In this document: positions 45,801-57,800 of the stretch, piece by piece
How the letters are laid out: each line of letters opens with the position of its first letter
Position numbering within the stretch: position 1 is the stretch's first letter
Origin: Zoroaster sp. YZ-2022
Taxonomy: Eukaryota > Echinodermata > Asteroidea > Forcipulatida > Zoroasteridae
Reading direction: 5' to 3'
Assembly: GCA_029582265.1 (NCBI GenBank)
Contig: CM055820.1
Location: 16,016,485-16,080,484 of the forward strand
Length of the DNA: 64,000 nt
Program-made: the position numbers and the translations under genes
The notes under the pieces: generated by a model
Told to the model about the DNA's origin: nothing
Database searches by the model: none
The model's input: the letters and a program-made list of their open reading frames with translations, nothing else

Positions 45801-48800
45801 GATGAGCCTAACATTTTGCTTATGGTGATTGGTTTAAATAAATTTTCACACATAAATTATTCATTTTGCTGGAGGTTTATGAATAATTCAGTAGTAGCGT
45901 CCTCGGAACCGACTGGTAACGGCACTCACGTCATTGTTACTAGCGAAGTGTGTGGGTTTGCTGTGTGTGCCTTGACTAAAGGCTACTAGAGACACCCAAA
46001 TTATCTGTCTACATTATAAGCATGGCGGAAAGTTACAACAAAGAGTAAATTTAAGTGCTGACTAGTGATTGACAAATGGTCCATCACTATTTGACAATGC
46101 GCGCACACTGCATTAACACTCAAATGATCCAGGGTTGAAAAAACCAACTTGTCAGTGGTTCCCTATATACTCTGCTTTGCTAAAGTTTGGGGCACTACTT
46201 GAGAGCTGCAAAGTAACCATTCCCACAGTAGGATGGTTTCAGATTATAGTTACAGAATAGTCAAACCATCATCGAGTAGACAGGGGTGCTTTGTGTACAT
46301 CACAGCACCCTCTAGGGGTGAAATACCAAAACATTAAAACCAAGGGTTCTTTTTAGAACCACCAGCCTAAAGAGAATTTACCCTTCACATAGTCCAGGAA
46401 CCCACAGGTATACAAAGTACACCAATTGTAGCATCATATTTTGCAAATGTTGTTTATTTATGTAATTTTACTTTACCTGTATTATTTATTGATCCTGAAA
46501 TCCCTAAAATTACAGAGTTTCCTGTGCTTCACACCCTACATCCCCACCACTGGCCCAGGACACTGTGCTGCAATTACATGCATTATACACACAAGCAATA
46601 ACATGTTTGAAATAATCACAGAATCCGTACCATCTGAACATTGTTTGCTGGAGTCCCTGCACATGGTGTCATCACAAAACTACTACTTAATTAAATAGTC
46701 TTAAAATTCAACTCTTATGATCAAAATGATCCTATATATTTGTCCATAAGTGAAAATTGAGGTCCTACTAAACCCAACTGTCTTGAAATCCTTGGTGAAT
46801 ATTTGTTTCATTGTTTCCCATACTTGTTAAAGAAGCTTTAATATTCTTATGAACCTGATATTTATGTTGTGTATGACATCATTGCTCTTGGCTCTGTGCC
46901 AAGACTTGATGCATCAATGGGACAAACATTGTGTATCAGTCTCACCCATTCACAGCTGTTTTTGTTTAATAATCAACGTACACTTGTTATGTTGCTTATT
47001 ACACCTGTAAAAGTAATTGCCTAATAAGGCTTTAATTGAGTATCATCATAGATGTCACAAACACTACTTCTGCCATAACATCGTATAACAGTCTTCTGAT
47101 GATGACTAGAGTATGAAAGTCCAAACATAGGGAAAACCACAGTCTCACTTCTCGATAGTTGAGATTCAAACCACACGGTGTTACCATATACCAAACCAAT
47201 AACTTACAGTCATGGCTGAGCGGTCTAGTGCATCGGACTCAAGTTCTGGTGTTGTCAGAATGTGGGTTCGAATCCCGGCATGGCTGGTCACGGTGCTTAT
47301 GTCCTTGAGTAAGACACTTAACATTAATTGCTTCGTCCTTCAGATGGGAGTTAAGCTATAGGTTCCGTGTAATAGATTAAGTAATGCACGTAAAAGAACC
47401 CAGAACACTTATCATGGTAAAGTAGGGGTTTATCCCTGTGTTTCTGGTTCACATGACAACCGCCCTTGTTTATAGGTTTCCTCAGGCTTCTGAGCTACAG
47501 TGCTTAAGTGTGCTTTTGAGGGATCCTTGGTTTCATTACCAGAAATGTAATAATAATAATAATGATACATAACTGTTCTAAGGTAAATTTATATTAGAAA
47601 TAAGACTCGGTCATGGGCAAACAACATAATTTAATTGGTTAATTACAAATATAACATATTGCCATAGTAAGCGCATCCATACGTTATAAGAATCAAAAGT
47701 TTACTTTATAAGAATTAAAGATTATTAAAACCAACCTGTAAAAATTTCAGAATTTCAGCTTATTCCTAGAAAATAGTGAAAATGCATTCAGAGTTTTTGT
47801 GTTTATTTTAACATGGAATTTACTTCTTTAGAAGTCAAAACTTCATTTGCGAAATAATTTCATTAAATGTACTTAAATGTTAGCTCCTAAGGCAGAAATA
47901 GTTGGATGTTTGATACAATCATCAATTTTACGTTATAAGGGGCTCTTCTTCTTCTTCTTCTTCTTCTTCTTCTTCTTCTTCTTCTTCTTCTTCTTCTTCT
48001 TCTTCTTCTTCTTCTTCTTCTTCTTCTTCTTCTTCTTCTTCTTCTTCTTCTTCTTCTTCTTCTTCTTCTTCTTCTTCTTCTTCTTCTTCTTCTTCTTCTT
48101 CTTCTTCTTCTTCTTCTTCTTCTTCTTCTTCTTCTTCTTCTTCTTCTTCTTCTTCTTCTTCTTCTTCTTCTTCTTCTTCAGTGTTGATGCTTGTCTTAAC
48201 TGATGTGTCATCACATTTAAGATTTTTCTACCCAATGCCTAGATCTGTCCTTGACCTCTAATCCCAAAAGATTATAATGTTAAAGCAAACCCTTCACACA
48301 TAATGAACGCTTTTATTAGTCACAGCATTATGATGAATTGTTTTAAGTATCTCCAAGTTTTTCCACTTAATCACTTACTTTTCATCAATCACCTCAAAGT
48401 GCATCTTTCAAGCAAAGTTGTCCACATATTATTTAGTCTCTTTGGGTCAGGTAAAAAAAGCAAGGGTATCTTGAGCTTTATCATATTTTAATATTGAAAT
48501 TTCACTAATATTGAGGTATTACATGTATTGTATTATTATTCATTCTGAATCTGGAACAAATGCCTTTACCCCAGGGTGGGTTACATCATTACATAGAACA
48601 ATCAATAATAATACATTTTGATTTTCTATTACCATAGTAAATAAAAATATATATTTGGCAAATTAACGATAGCTTCATCTGAAGAGTTCAATAATATTCT
48701 GACAGATAGCTGTTATAGCAGTTTTTGCTAGTGCTATTTTTGAATTCATTTTGAGACTTACCTTGTACTCTGTTCACTTGCTGTTACTCTAATGCTTTAT

Positions 48801-51800
48801 CTTAATTCATTTTGTCACAAGCATGACTTATATAAATAGCCAGCTTTAAGTACAGGATCTTTACATGATTAGTGTTTTAATCTAACCAGCCAAACCTGTT
48901 GCAGTTGTCATATCATATTTGGGTAGCTACGGTAACCAGGGAGAAAGAGAGAAATCCACCATCTTTCTCAATAAAATTAGCCAGTTAGACATTTCAAGAC
49001 GGTTGCTCACGTAACACACAGGCACATTCATCATTCACGTTACTACGGAAACACAAGAAAAAGACTTGAAGATGATAAGTTTTGATTCCTGTGTTGTAAT
49101 TGGCAGGAAGTTCACATCAAGACATCCAGGGTGTTATAGGGCCTACAGCTCCCAGGGACGTATATAGGCCTAGGTATTGTACATGAGTATGTGTAGGGTG
49201 GATGTATAAAGTGGCTATTTATTCAATTGTTTCTATCTTCCATTACTAGTTTTTAACAACACGAAAGTCTTGAATTTTGAAGAATATTAAACCTAACCCC
49301 CTAGGTATTCTGGCTATAGGAACCTTCCTGAATCCTCCAAAATCCATCAGTGCACTTTTGGAAACATGCCCGTATCTTCAAAATGCACCATGCATTTTCG
49401 TTGATCTTTCATATTCAGTACGTATGGTCTGTACTTCTTGCCAGGTAGTAATTTTGCCTCATTTGAAGAGGTGAAAATACCAGTTTCTGAAAGCGCTGAA
49501 TTTTTTCAAAAAAGTGCCCCTTGGAGGATTTTGATGGATTTGGGGTGGTTAGGGTTAATACGCTTCCAATTCACATAACCAAACTAAGGCTTGCAAGGAA
49601 GATTGCAAGGCTCATTTATGTATAATTAAGAACCTCAGTGCTGTCATAAAACACTCATAGGAAAGAAAGATATGGCCACACCTTTATAATGGTCTATTAA
49701 TATGTACCATTTGAAAATAGTTACAATATAGTAGTAGTGGGAATATCTATCTCCTCCATCTATCTGTTTTTTAGATCACTGCTGAAAAAAAGTTTAGTTA
49801 ATTTGTTTTGTCTGCCACAAGAGAAGAGGAAAAAAGCTTTTTATGGCTTCCCTACTTTCCTACTTTCCTAATGTTAATATTATTTTCTAATCAATTTATA
49901 GTGTATTTATTCATAATAAAAAAGTCTACATTGTTAATTTATTCATAATTGAAATAATTACTTTTGTCTACCATATGTACATGTATAATACATTGTTGTT
50001 ATATGTATGTTGTTCTAAACATTTAAACTAATGTAATTCAGTGAAAACAAGTCTTAACATTTTGAAATAAAGGCTTTGGATGCAACAAAACTTTGATTGG
50101 ATTGTGACATCCAGATCAAGAAGTAGGTTTCATTTTCTTTTGCCTTCTCTGTCTCTTCCCTCAGGAGAACTTCAATCTCTGGACACTGGAAAGCAAATAC
50201 AGGCTCAGCCGTTGTGGAACAGATTGCTATGTCAGAGAGGTAAGGGGCTCCTAATAATTTATTGTCGAAGTAAAGAAATACAAGTTATGAGCTCCCCAAA
50301 CAAAAATGTCGTATAGGAATCATATAGAAAAATCTTATAGACCCTTATCATCATGGTGCAGCCATCTTGATTTTCTTCCAATCAATAGGTATACAGGGAA
50401 TGTGAAAAACATAGCCACAGGTCTATTCGCTCAGTGCACATCGTAGCCCTCTAGCGGTGAATTTGCACCCAGTGTCTTGATGATAGCCACTTTTGCATTG
50501 TGTGAACGTTGTGCGTACACTTTATGCGCGTATGTTATGGTACTACACGCGCGTGTACTTCTACCAGCCAATGATCACTGGAGATATTCCGTGCGTATGC
50601 ACTTCAACTGCAAAATACGCCAAACGCGACGCACTATCGCTGCCCTTTCGCCCACAGTGGTCTAACAACATGTGTCCTCAACAGCTCATGCACAGTGTGA
50701 ATAGATCCTTATCATCATGGTGCAGTCATCTCGCTTTTCTTCCATTCAAAGCAGTGTAACCAAACCAAGGCTATCATTGTCAATAGGTATACAGGGAATG
50801 TGACAAAGATGTTCACAGTGTGATGAAGGTTTATAGGGCTGGTCTTGTATCATCTTATATGTGACTGGCTCTGGCAAAACCCAAAACTTGGACCCAACTT
50901 TTCAGAGTGACCTCCCAAATTTATCGTGAAAATTAAGAATGTTCCCAACAACGTTTCAGGATTTTTCTTGGCCCTATATGGTGACATGAAAATCTCAAAC
51001 TGGTCCCTGCGGTCAGTTTTTGACCTTTTCATGGCTCTTACGCATTATGGTAAATGCCGAGAAGTTTCGGGTTTTGTCAGAGCGGGTCACATATGATCTC
51101 ATAGATTTGATAGATTTGATAGGATTCATTAAATACTCATGTCACAACTCAAAAAACAGTGTGTACATGTGTGTACAATTTAATCGAACTTTGTTTCATA
51201 TTACCCAGATACTTCATTATGTATTTCATTGGACCTATGATCATCATGACTACTGGAAGAAATTCAAAGTCATGTGTATTTTAAAACATATACATAGAGA
51301 CTTATGTCCAACGAGAGCTTGTTGGACTTAATTGCTTATGTCCAGTGAGAGCTTGTTGGACTTAATTGCTTATGTCCAGTGAGAGCTTGTTGGACTTAAT
51401 TGCTTATGTCCAGCGAGAGCTTGTTGGACTTAATTGCTTATGTCCAGTGAGAGCTTGTTGGACTTAATTGCTTATGTCCAGCGAGAGCTTGTTGGACTTA
51501 ATTGCTTTGTGGTATGCACATATTTTTGCGTGCATGTGTATGTTAAAGAAATGTGATTGGTCAGTTAAGGATTTTAATGGACAGCTGTTGACTGGCCAAT
51601 TGACCAATCAGTATCAATTATTTAGTGATATGACACATAGAATTGCCAGTGGAAATGTGAATAATATCATGTTTCTGTTGCTAATAACATGCCTTCATCA
51701 GTCACGATAAATCTGGTGATAAGTATGTCAGTATACTCATGGAGGGTTCCTTCCTCCATGGTATACTGGAACTGACTTGTATAATCCCAAGGGTACCAAC

Positions 51801-54800
51801 CTAGTTTCTGGAGGGCGGGTCAGGGTTATACCCCTTTCATTTTGTTAAAGGTATAATCTGGTGTCTTTGATGAACACTTTTAGGTTTGTTATTTTCATAC
51901 AATATCCAATGTACACCCTTTTTTGCACATCACCAAGGGGTTCCGGAGGTACAAACTCTGTTTTTAGTCAGATTTTTTTCATAATTTTTTTTCATAAATT
52001 CTTTTAAAATAATAATGTACATTAATTTTTGTCTTCACTCTGAACCATATTTTGGGTCCCCAAAATCACAAAAATCACAGAGATTCTGTGGGCTCAGACC
52101 CCATGCTACAATTACACAAACAAACCCCCTAAAATATCCTAGTGATGTGTATCAGACAAACCCTCATATTAGGTCCAGGGTGTTCCTTCAAAACCCATTG
52201 AAAGGTTTTGACTGTTAAAAGTACTTACCGGCAATGTACATGTATATTGTTTTGCCTATATGTACATGTGTGTGTATAGTATTGTTTCATAATCAGACTG
52301 TAGCTGAAAAGGTCATGTCCTAATTGGTAAGGTCATTTAGAGATTAAGGTAATGTCTCGTAATCATCTTTAAATGCACCATCAATGTTATCTTAAATAGA
52401 TTAAGCTGTGACTAGTCAAACTGTATGATGGATGTTGATAAATGATTGATCCAATGCCATAGGACTCACCACATAATGGCTTGTACTTCTTCTATCAATC
52501 AGTTTGACCATGGAGGAAGGAACATCCTTCCTCCATGGTTTGACTGATGATGGAAAGCCTCATTAAGTTTATGTAAAAAAAAATTTTTTTTTTTAAAGGC
52601 ACCGTCAGCACCAGTTTGGTGTATACCTGCACTACATGTATATAAGTACACATTATTATTATTATTATTTTTATAACATTATTATTATACCTAATACTTA
52701 CATCTTTGTCCTTTCCATAAAGCAAGGGACATGTATGAAAAGAAGTACAACCATTCTTGCCACTTTGATTTTAAAATTTTCACATTTTTTAAATTTATGT
52801 GGAATCATATTAAGCTGATAGTGTGTCAGTTGTGTCTGAAGTGACTGTATGTTTTCTGTGTGAGTCTTTACTGCAGACAGTCTATTTAAAGGTAAACTTT
52901 ATGCTTGGTTATTCAAAAACTATAAATGATTTTTAATGTAAAACTAATTTGGTGTAAAAGCTGATGATTTTATCAATCTTCCAAAAATACTTGTCTAAGA
53001 TTCTGTCATTCTAAAGAAAAGAGAAATAATTTCCAGTTTGAATTTAGGAAAGAGAATTCTTTCCTAAATTCCACATTTAAGAATAAATTAAACTAATAAA
53101 TTTGAACTATTTTCTCTAGTTTATTATTCTATCTTTGTGAAGCGCTATTAGAGAACCTGGGTTATGATTTGATGTTTTTAGCAATAAATGATTTGATTTG
53201 TCTACAGATTTAAGCTGTGGGTGGATGAATGTTCTGAATTGTTTGGTGGTATGGACGTCGTAGGTGTAGAGGCAATACATGGTAAAGACAATCAAGATTA
53301 CATCATTGAGGTATGTATATATATTGTTTTTTGCCAGTGACAGCTCCAGCATTTGCCAAATATGACACTGTGAGCCAAATGAACCAACTCTGTCCTCAAT
53401 TGGGTTCCTATTTGGAGTGCAATGGCCGAGCAGTTAGTGCATCCGATTTGTGTTCTGGTGGGCAAGTCGTCACAATGTGGGTTCGAATCCTGGCTGTGAC
53501 CATGGTGCTTGAGCAAGACACTTTACCATAATTGCTTCTCTCCACCAAGGAGTAAATGGATACCTGTGAGGGCAGAGTTGGTTGTTGTGTTTGATTAGCC
53601 CTATATGGGGCCGTCCATAAAGTACGTACGCACGAAATGCCGACTTTTTTTACTCCCCCCCTGTACGCATGGCAGATGCAGTGGCTCCAACCCCCCTCCC
53701 CCCCTGTACGCATACGCATTCCAGATCTCTTTTTGACTTCACAGACTACCTAGGTCTATAGGCCGAAGTTGGCTGGCGGTAGCACTGGGAAGATAAATTT
53801 ACTTTTGGTTGGGGTGAAGGGTACTGTGTTATAACTGTTTTTCGATGCACAAAAGCTGGTCCTGGTAGTTATTTATATGAGATAGTACATTGATTTCATG
53901 ATAATTCATTAAAAGCAAATTGTCGGTTTGCGTACGGTACACATTGGCTTGGACTCCCCCCTTCGTGCGTACGTACTTTATGGACGGCCCCTATGTGCCA
54001 AAACAGCTCAAATTGAGCTGTACAGAGTGTTTAAAAAAAAAGGTAATCCTACTTTAAAGGGTTAATATGGCTAGACTATATGTTTACCAGCAAAAAGCAT
54101 GGTATCATCTTAAAGCAGAAGCTATGTGCTTTCCAATGATACCTTGGGTTACATTCCAGGGTCACGCATCATTGAGCACCACTGTCTTGAAATTGTGGCG
54201 CACAATTGCAGTTGGTTCACTTTCCTGCTGAACAACATCGACACAGATTTATGTTCAATCATTGGATTTTATTCATGATCATGAGTAAAACATTTAACAG
54301 CAGAAGTTTCTGATTTTCTCTCATTGGCCAAGACCCTCCACGTGTCCACCTCCCCTCTCCAAGCACAGTTGACATTGACGGCGCATGTCGTCCACAGCTC
54401 GTCTCACGGTACGTGGATCTTGTCGCAAACTGTCCACCTCATGATGAATCCTTTCACGCAAATCCTGCATGTTGTGTGGAGGGGTGCTGAAAACTTTGTT
54501 CTTCAAATGACCCCACAAAAAGAAGTCGCAGGGGGTGAGGTCTGGTGACCTTGGGGGCCATTCAACGGGGAGGTTCAGAGCAATCACGCATTCGTGAAAG
54601 AGTTCTTGGAGGCGATTTCGAACAGCGATGAGACGATGGGCTGGTGCACCATCTTGAGCCCACCACACTTAACGGAACATTCCATTTTGCTGTCGCTGGA
54701 AGTGGATCTCCATCTGTGGCACAACCTCCTCGTTGATCATTTGAAGATAGGCCTGACCATTGACATTTCGCTCAAAGAAAAATGGACCGATGATCATGCC

Positions 54801-57800
54801 ATTGCCACACAGTCCGACCCAGACAGTCACTTTCTCTCTGCTCATCTTTGTCTCGAAGTTGAAGACTGGTGGTTGCCCAGCTGGGGTGTAATGAACCTCA
54901 CCATTCATTGCAAACGCAGCCTCATCCCCAATCAAGACGTTGCGAAGAAATCTGGGATCTCTCTCACACCGCTCAAGAAACCACTCACAAAAAAGTCTGT
55001 CTTCTTGCAAGATCAGCAGGCAGAAGTTCATGACGGATGTGGATGTGGAACGGATGGAAATGAAGGTCCAGACGAGTGATCCGATTGAAAGTGGCTGGGC
55101 TCAGTCCAACACCATTCCGTCTTGCACTTGTCTCCTGTGGGTGGTCAATCAGTTGCTGTCGTACGGCAGCGATGTTTTCCTGAGATCTCGCTGTCCTTGG
55201 CCTTCCTGAACGTCCTTTGTTGTGGTTGAGGCTGGTTCCGTGTGCTTCATACTTTCTCACATTGGCCCAGATTGTTTTCTTTGCTGGTGGTTCTCGGTCT
55301 GGGAATGCTTCTCCAAAGGCATCCTGTGTAGCCTGCAAACTTCTGGTTTCATGGAATTTCTTGACCACAAAGATTCTCTGTTCTGCCGTATGCTGAACCA
55401 TTGTGACAACCTGAGGTTTACACACTGTCTGAAGGCCAGAATGACATGGGTTCAAAAGTGAACCAACTGCAATTGTGCACCACAATTTCAAGACAGTGGT
55501 GCTCAATGATGCGTGACCCTGGAATGTAACTCAAGGTATCATTGAAAAGCACAAAGCTTCTGCTTTAAGATGATACCATGCTTTTTGTTGGTAAACATAT
55601 AGTCTGGCCATATTAACCCTTTAAAGTAGGATTACCTTTTTTTTTAAACACCCTGTATATTCACCAGGCAATGGATGGATTCAGGAATGATTTATGAGCC
55701 TGATGAGCAGGGGTAATAATTAAGGCGCCATTTTTACCAGTTTGATTGATATGATTATTACTATTATGATTATTATTTACTCATGGGTAGAGAGAAATAA
55801 TAATAGTAGTGTCTATCTCAAGGACACAAAAACCATGACAAGGATTCGAACCCATGTTCTGAAGACTCCGCCACCAGGATACAAATCCAATGGGCAAAAC
55901 CACTCACTGGGACCAATCCAGATTTCAGTGTGGTGCACTTCTAAAATTGCTTGGTTTTTTTTTACATTAAATGTTTCACCTATACTGGGGAATTTATGTG
56001 CCACTTGTTCAACTGTACATTCAGTAGTATTGTGCACACTCCTTTTTTCTGTTTTATTTTTAGATTTGGTATTTTTGTTGGCCAGCCACTTCCATGTTGT
56101 GCCATTGGCCATGGTACTCATTATAATAGGTAATGCCCTCAAATGGTGCCTTCAAATATTTGGAAGGTAGACTTCAATATTGTAGTGCAACCCCACGCGT
56201 TCTCTGTAGGCCTTCGGCCTTCTTGACGAGCAGCTATCAAGAACACCGGAGGGGCAGCTCTGTTTTGGGGAAATCTACCCCCGGCACCTGGGATCACTCA
56301 CACTCGATCGCACTCTCACACTCACACAACAACTCAGGGGTAGTGGAAACTGACATGTGTTTATCTGACGTGACTGATTTAATTACTCAAAAAATTTTGA
56401 TTTAATAAATATAGTTGGAGACCTGTTTAGGTGTTTTGTTCTATGTAGGTGAATATGTGCTCTTGATTTTAGGTGATTGAAGTTGTGTCCTAATTAGGTG
56501 AATTGATTACTTGTTACAGTTCTATAGGCGGATTACGTTGACAAAGCAAAACGAGTTTAACCAGTTCGCATCGGGAATTAAAAAGTTTTTCTGGGCCCCT
56601 GTGCGGGTTTCTTTTTCCCACACAAACACGATAATGGAAGCTTCCACAGCGCGTGGCCACGTCTACCGAGCATGTCACTGTATGCTCGGCTCGTTGCCAT
56701 GTCAACCGAGCATGCATACAAATATTCCGGAGTTTCCTATGGCGTGTTTAGACACTCCGATCCGTGGTGCAAAAAAATTTTGCTACAATTAAGGACAACT
56801 CGGCGCACACCAATCTTTATCCCACGCCAGCAATAAGCAGAAAGAGTGATCTTTACTCTGTGATAATGAATTAGCAGACAGTTAGGTACATTAACATAAT
56901 GTTGCCAAACAACTAGCAGTCTCTTTTGAAACTAGCAGTTTCTTTTGAAACAGGAACATATGGAATTACAGTTAGGATCTAAGTGCTCATTGTATTATTT
57001 CTCTTTCTTGACTAAACAATAGTTTCCATTTATTTTTCTTCAGGTGAATGACTCTTCAATGTCACTACTAGGCGAGAATCCTGAAGATGATCGCAAACAG
57101 ATTGCAGATCTTGTGATACAGAAGATGCATGCTACTCACTTGGCAAACTCCATGAGGTAAGGGGAGGTTTCAAAACCTGTAGGCAGGAAGTAGAGTACTT
57201 TATCGTCAATCTGTATCACACTTGGTTTTCTTGATAAAATCAAATCCAGACTTGCAGAATTGGAAATTAAAATAGTACTTCTCAGGAAATATGTCACTGA
57301 CAATAACGTAATGCTGTAGAAAGTGTACGTTTAATTGGCACCATGCACAATCAAGCATGGAAACATTTGCACACTGGTTTCCAATTGCCTTTTGCCGATT
57401 TAGCATATTCATGATTGGTGGAACTGAAAGTGGAAATTTTTTTTAAACAACAAAACAAGACCAGGGTAATTTGTTGATGATTCCACGGTCACTATGAGAA
57501 ACAGGATGAATTTGGAATTAAACATTAGAGTTGATTATTACTTTGATCTGGAATGTTGGGCATCTTTAGTGGGTTTGAGCAAGACAGTGAAAACAAACAA
57601 CACATCCTGCAATAAATGCACCATATTTCAAGATAATGCATATTCATTATGTGTTCATTTTTAAATTTTTATTATTATTTTTTTTAAATAACCAATTTGT
57701 AGCCGATCTGTAATTTCAGCATTCCAAAATATCCTGTGATCAATCAAATCCATGACAATATTTTTCCTGAACCACACGTTTTGGGAATGACAAAACAATT

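Larger units (their letters stand above)
53419..55735 (+). mobile_element. SINE interrupted by two later insertions
   Basis: SINE pieces at 53419-53606 (tRNA-like head to CCCTATAT), 53992-54020 (ACAGCTCAAATTGAGCTG) and 55658-55735 (GGATTCAGGAATGATTTATG and onward) are collinear with the intact copy at 59862. Gaps are filled by a 385-bp MITE and a 1.63-kb transposon. The order of pieces shows the SINE was there first. Confidence 0.88.

Noticed and set aside
47877..48235. Poly-Phe and poly-Lys open frames
   Set aside because: Translation of the TTC/GAA microsatellite.
53408..53719. Minus-strand frame of 103 codons
   Set aside because: It spans the SINE head and the MITE end; it is chance coding within repeats.
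54321..55209. Plus-strand frames of 161 and 89 codons
   Set aside because: They lie opposite the decayed transposase, whose DDE motifs are on the minus strand.
55742..56170. 142-codon plus-strand frame
   Set aside because: Its first part lies in a reversed SINE head fragment, and the rest is hydrophobic AT-rich sequence with no family features.
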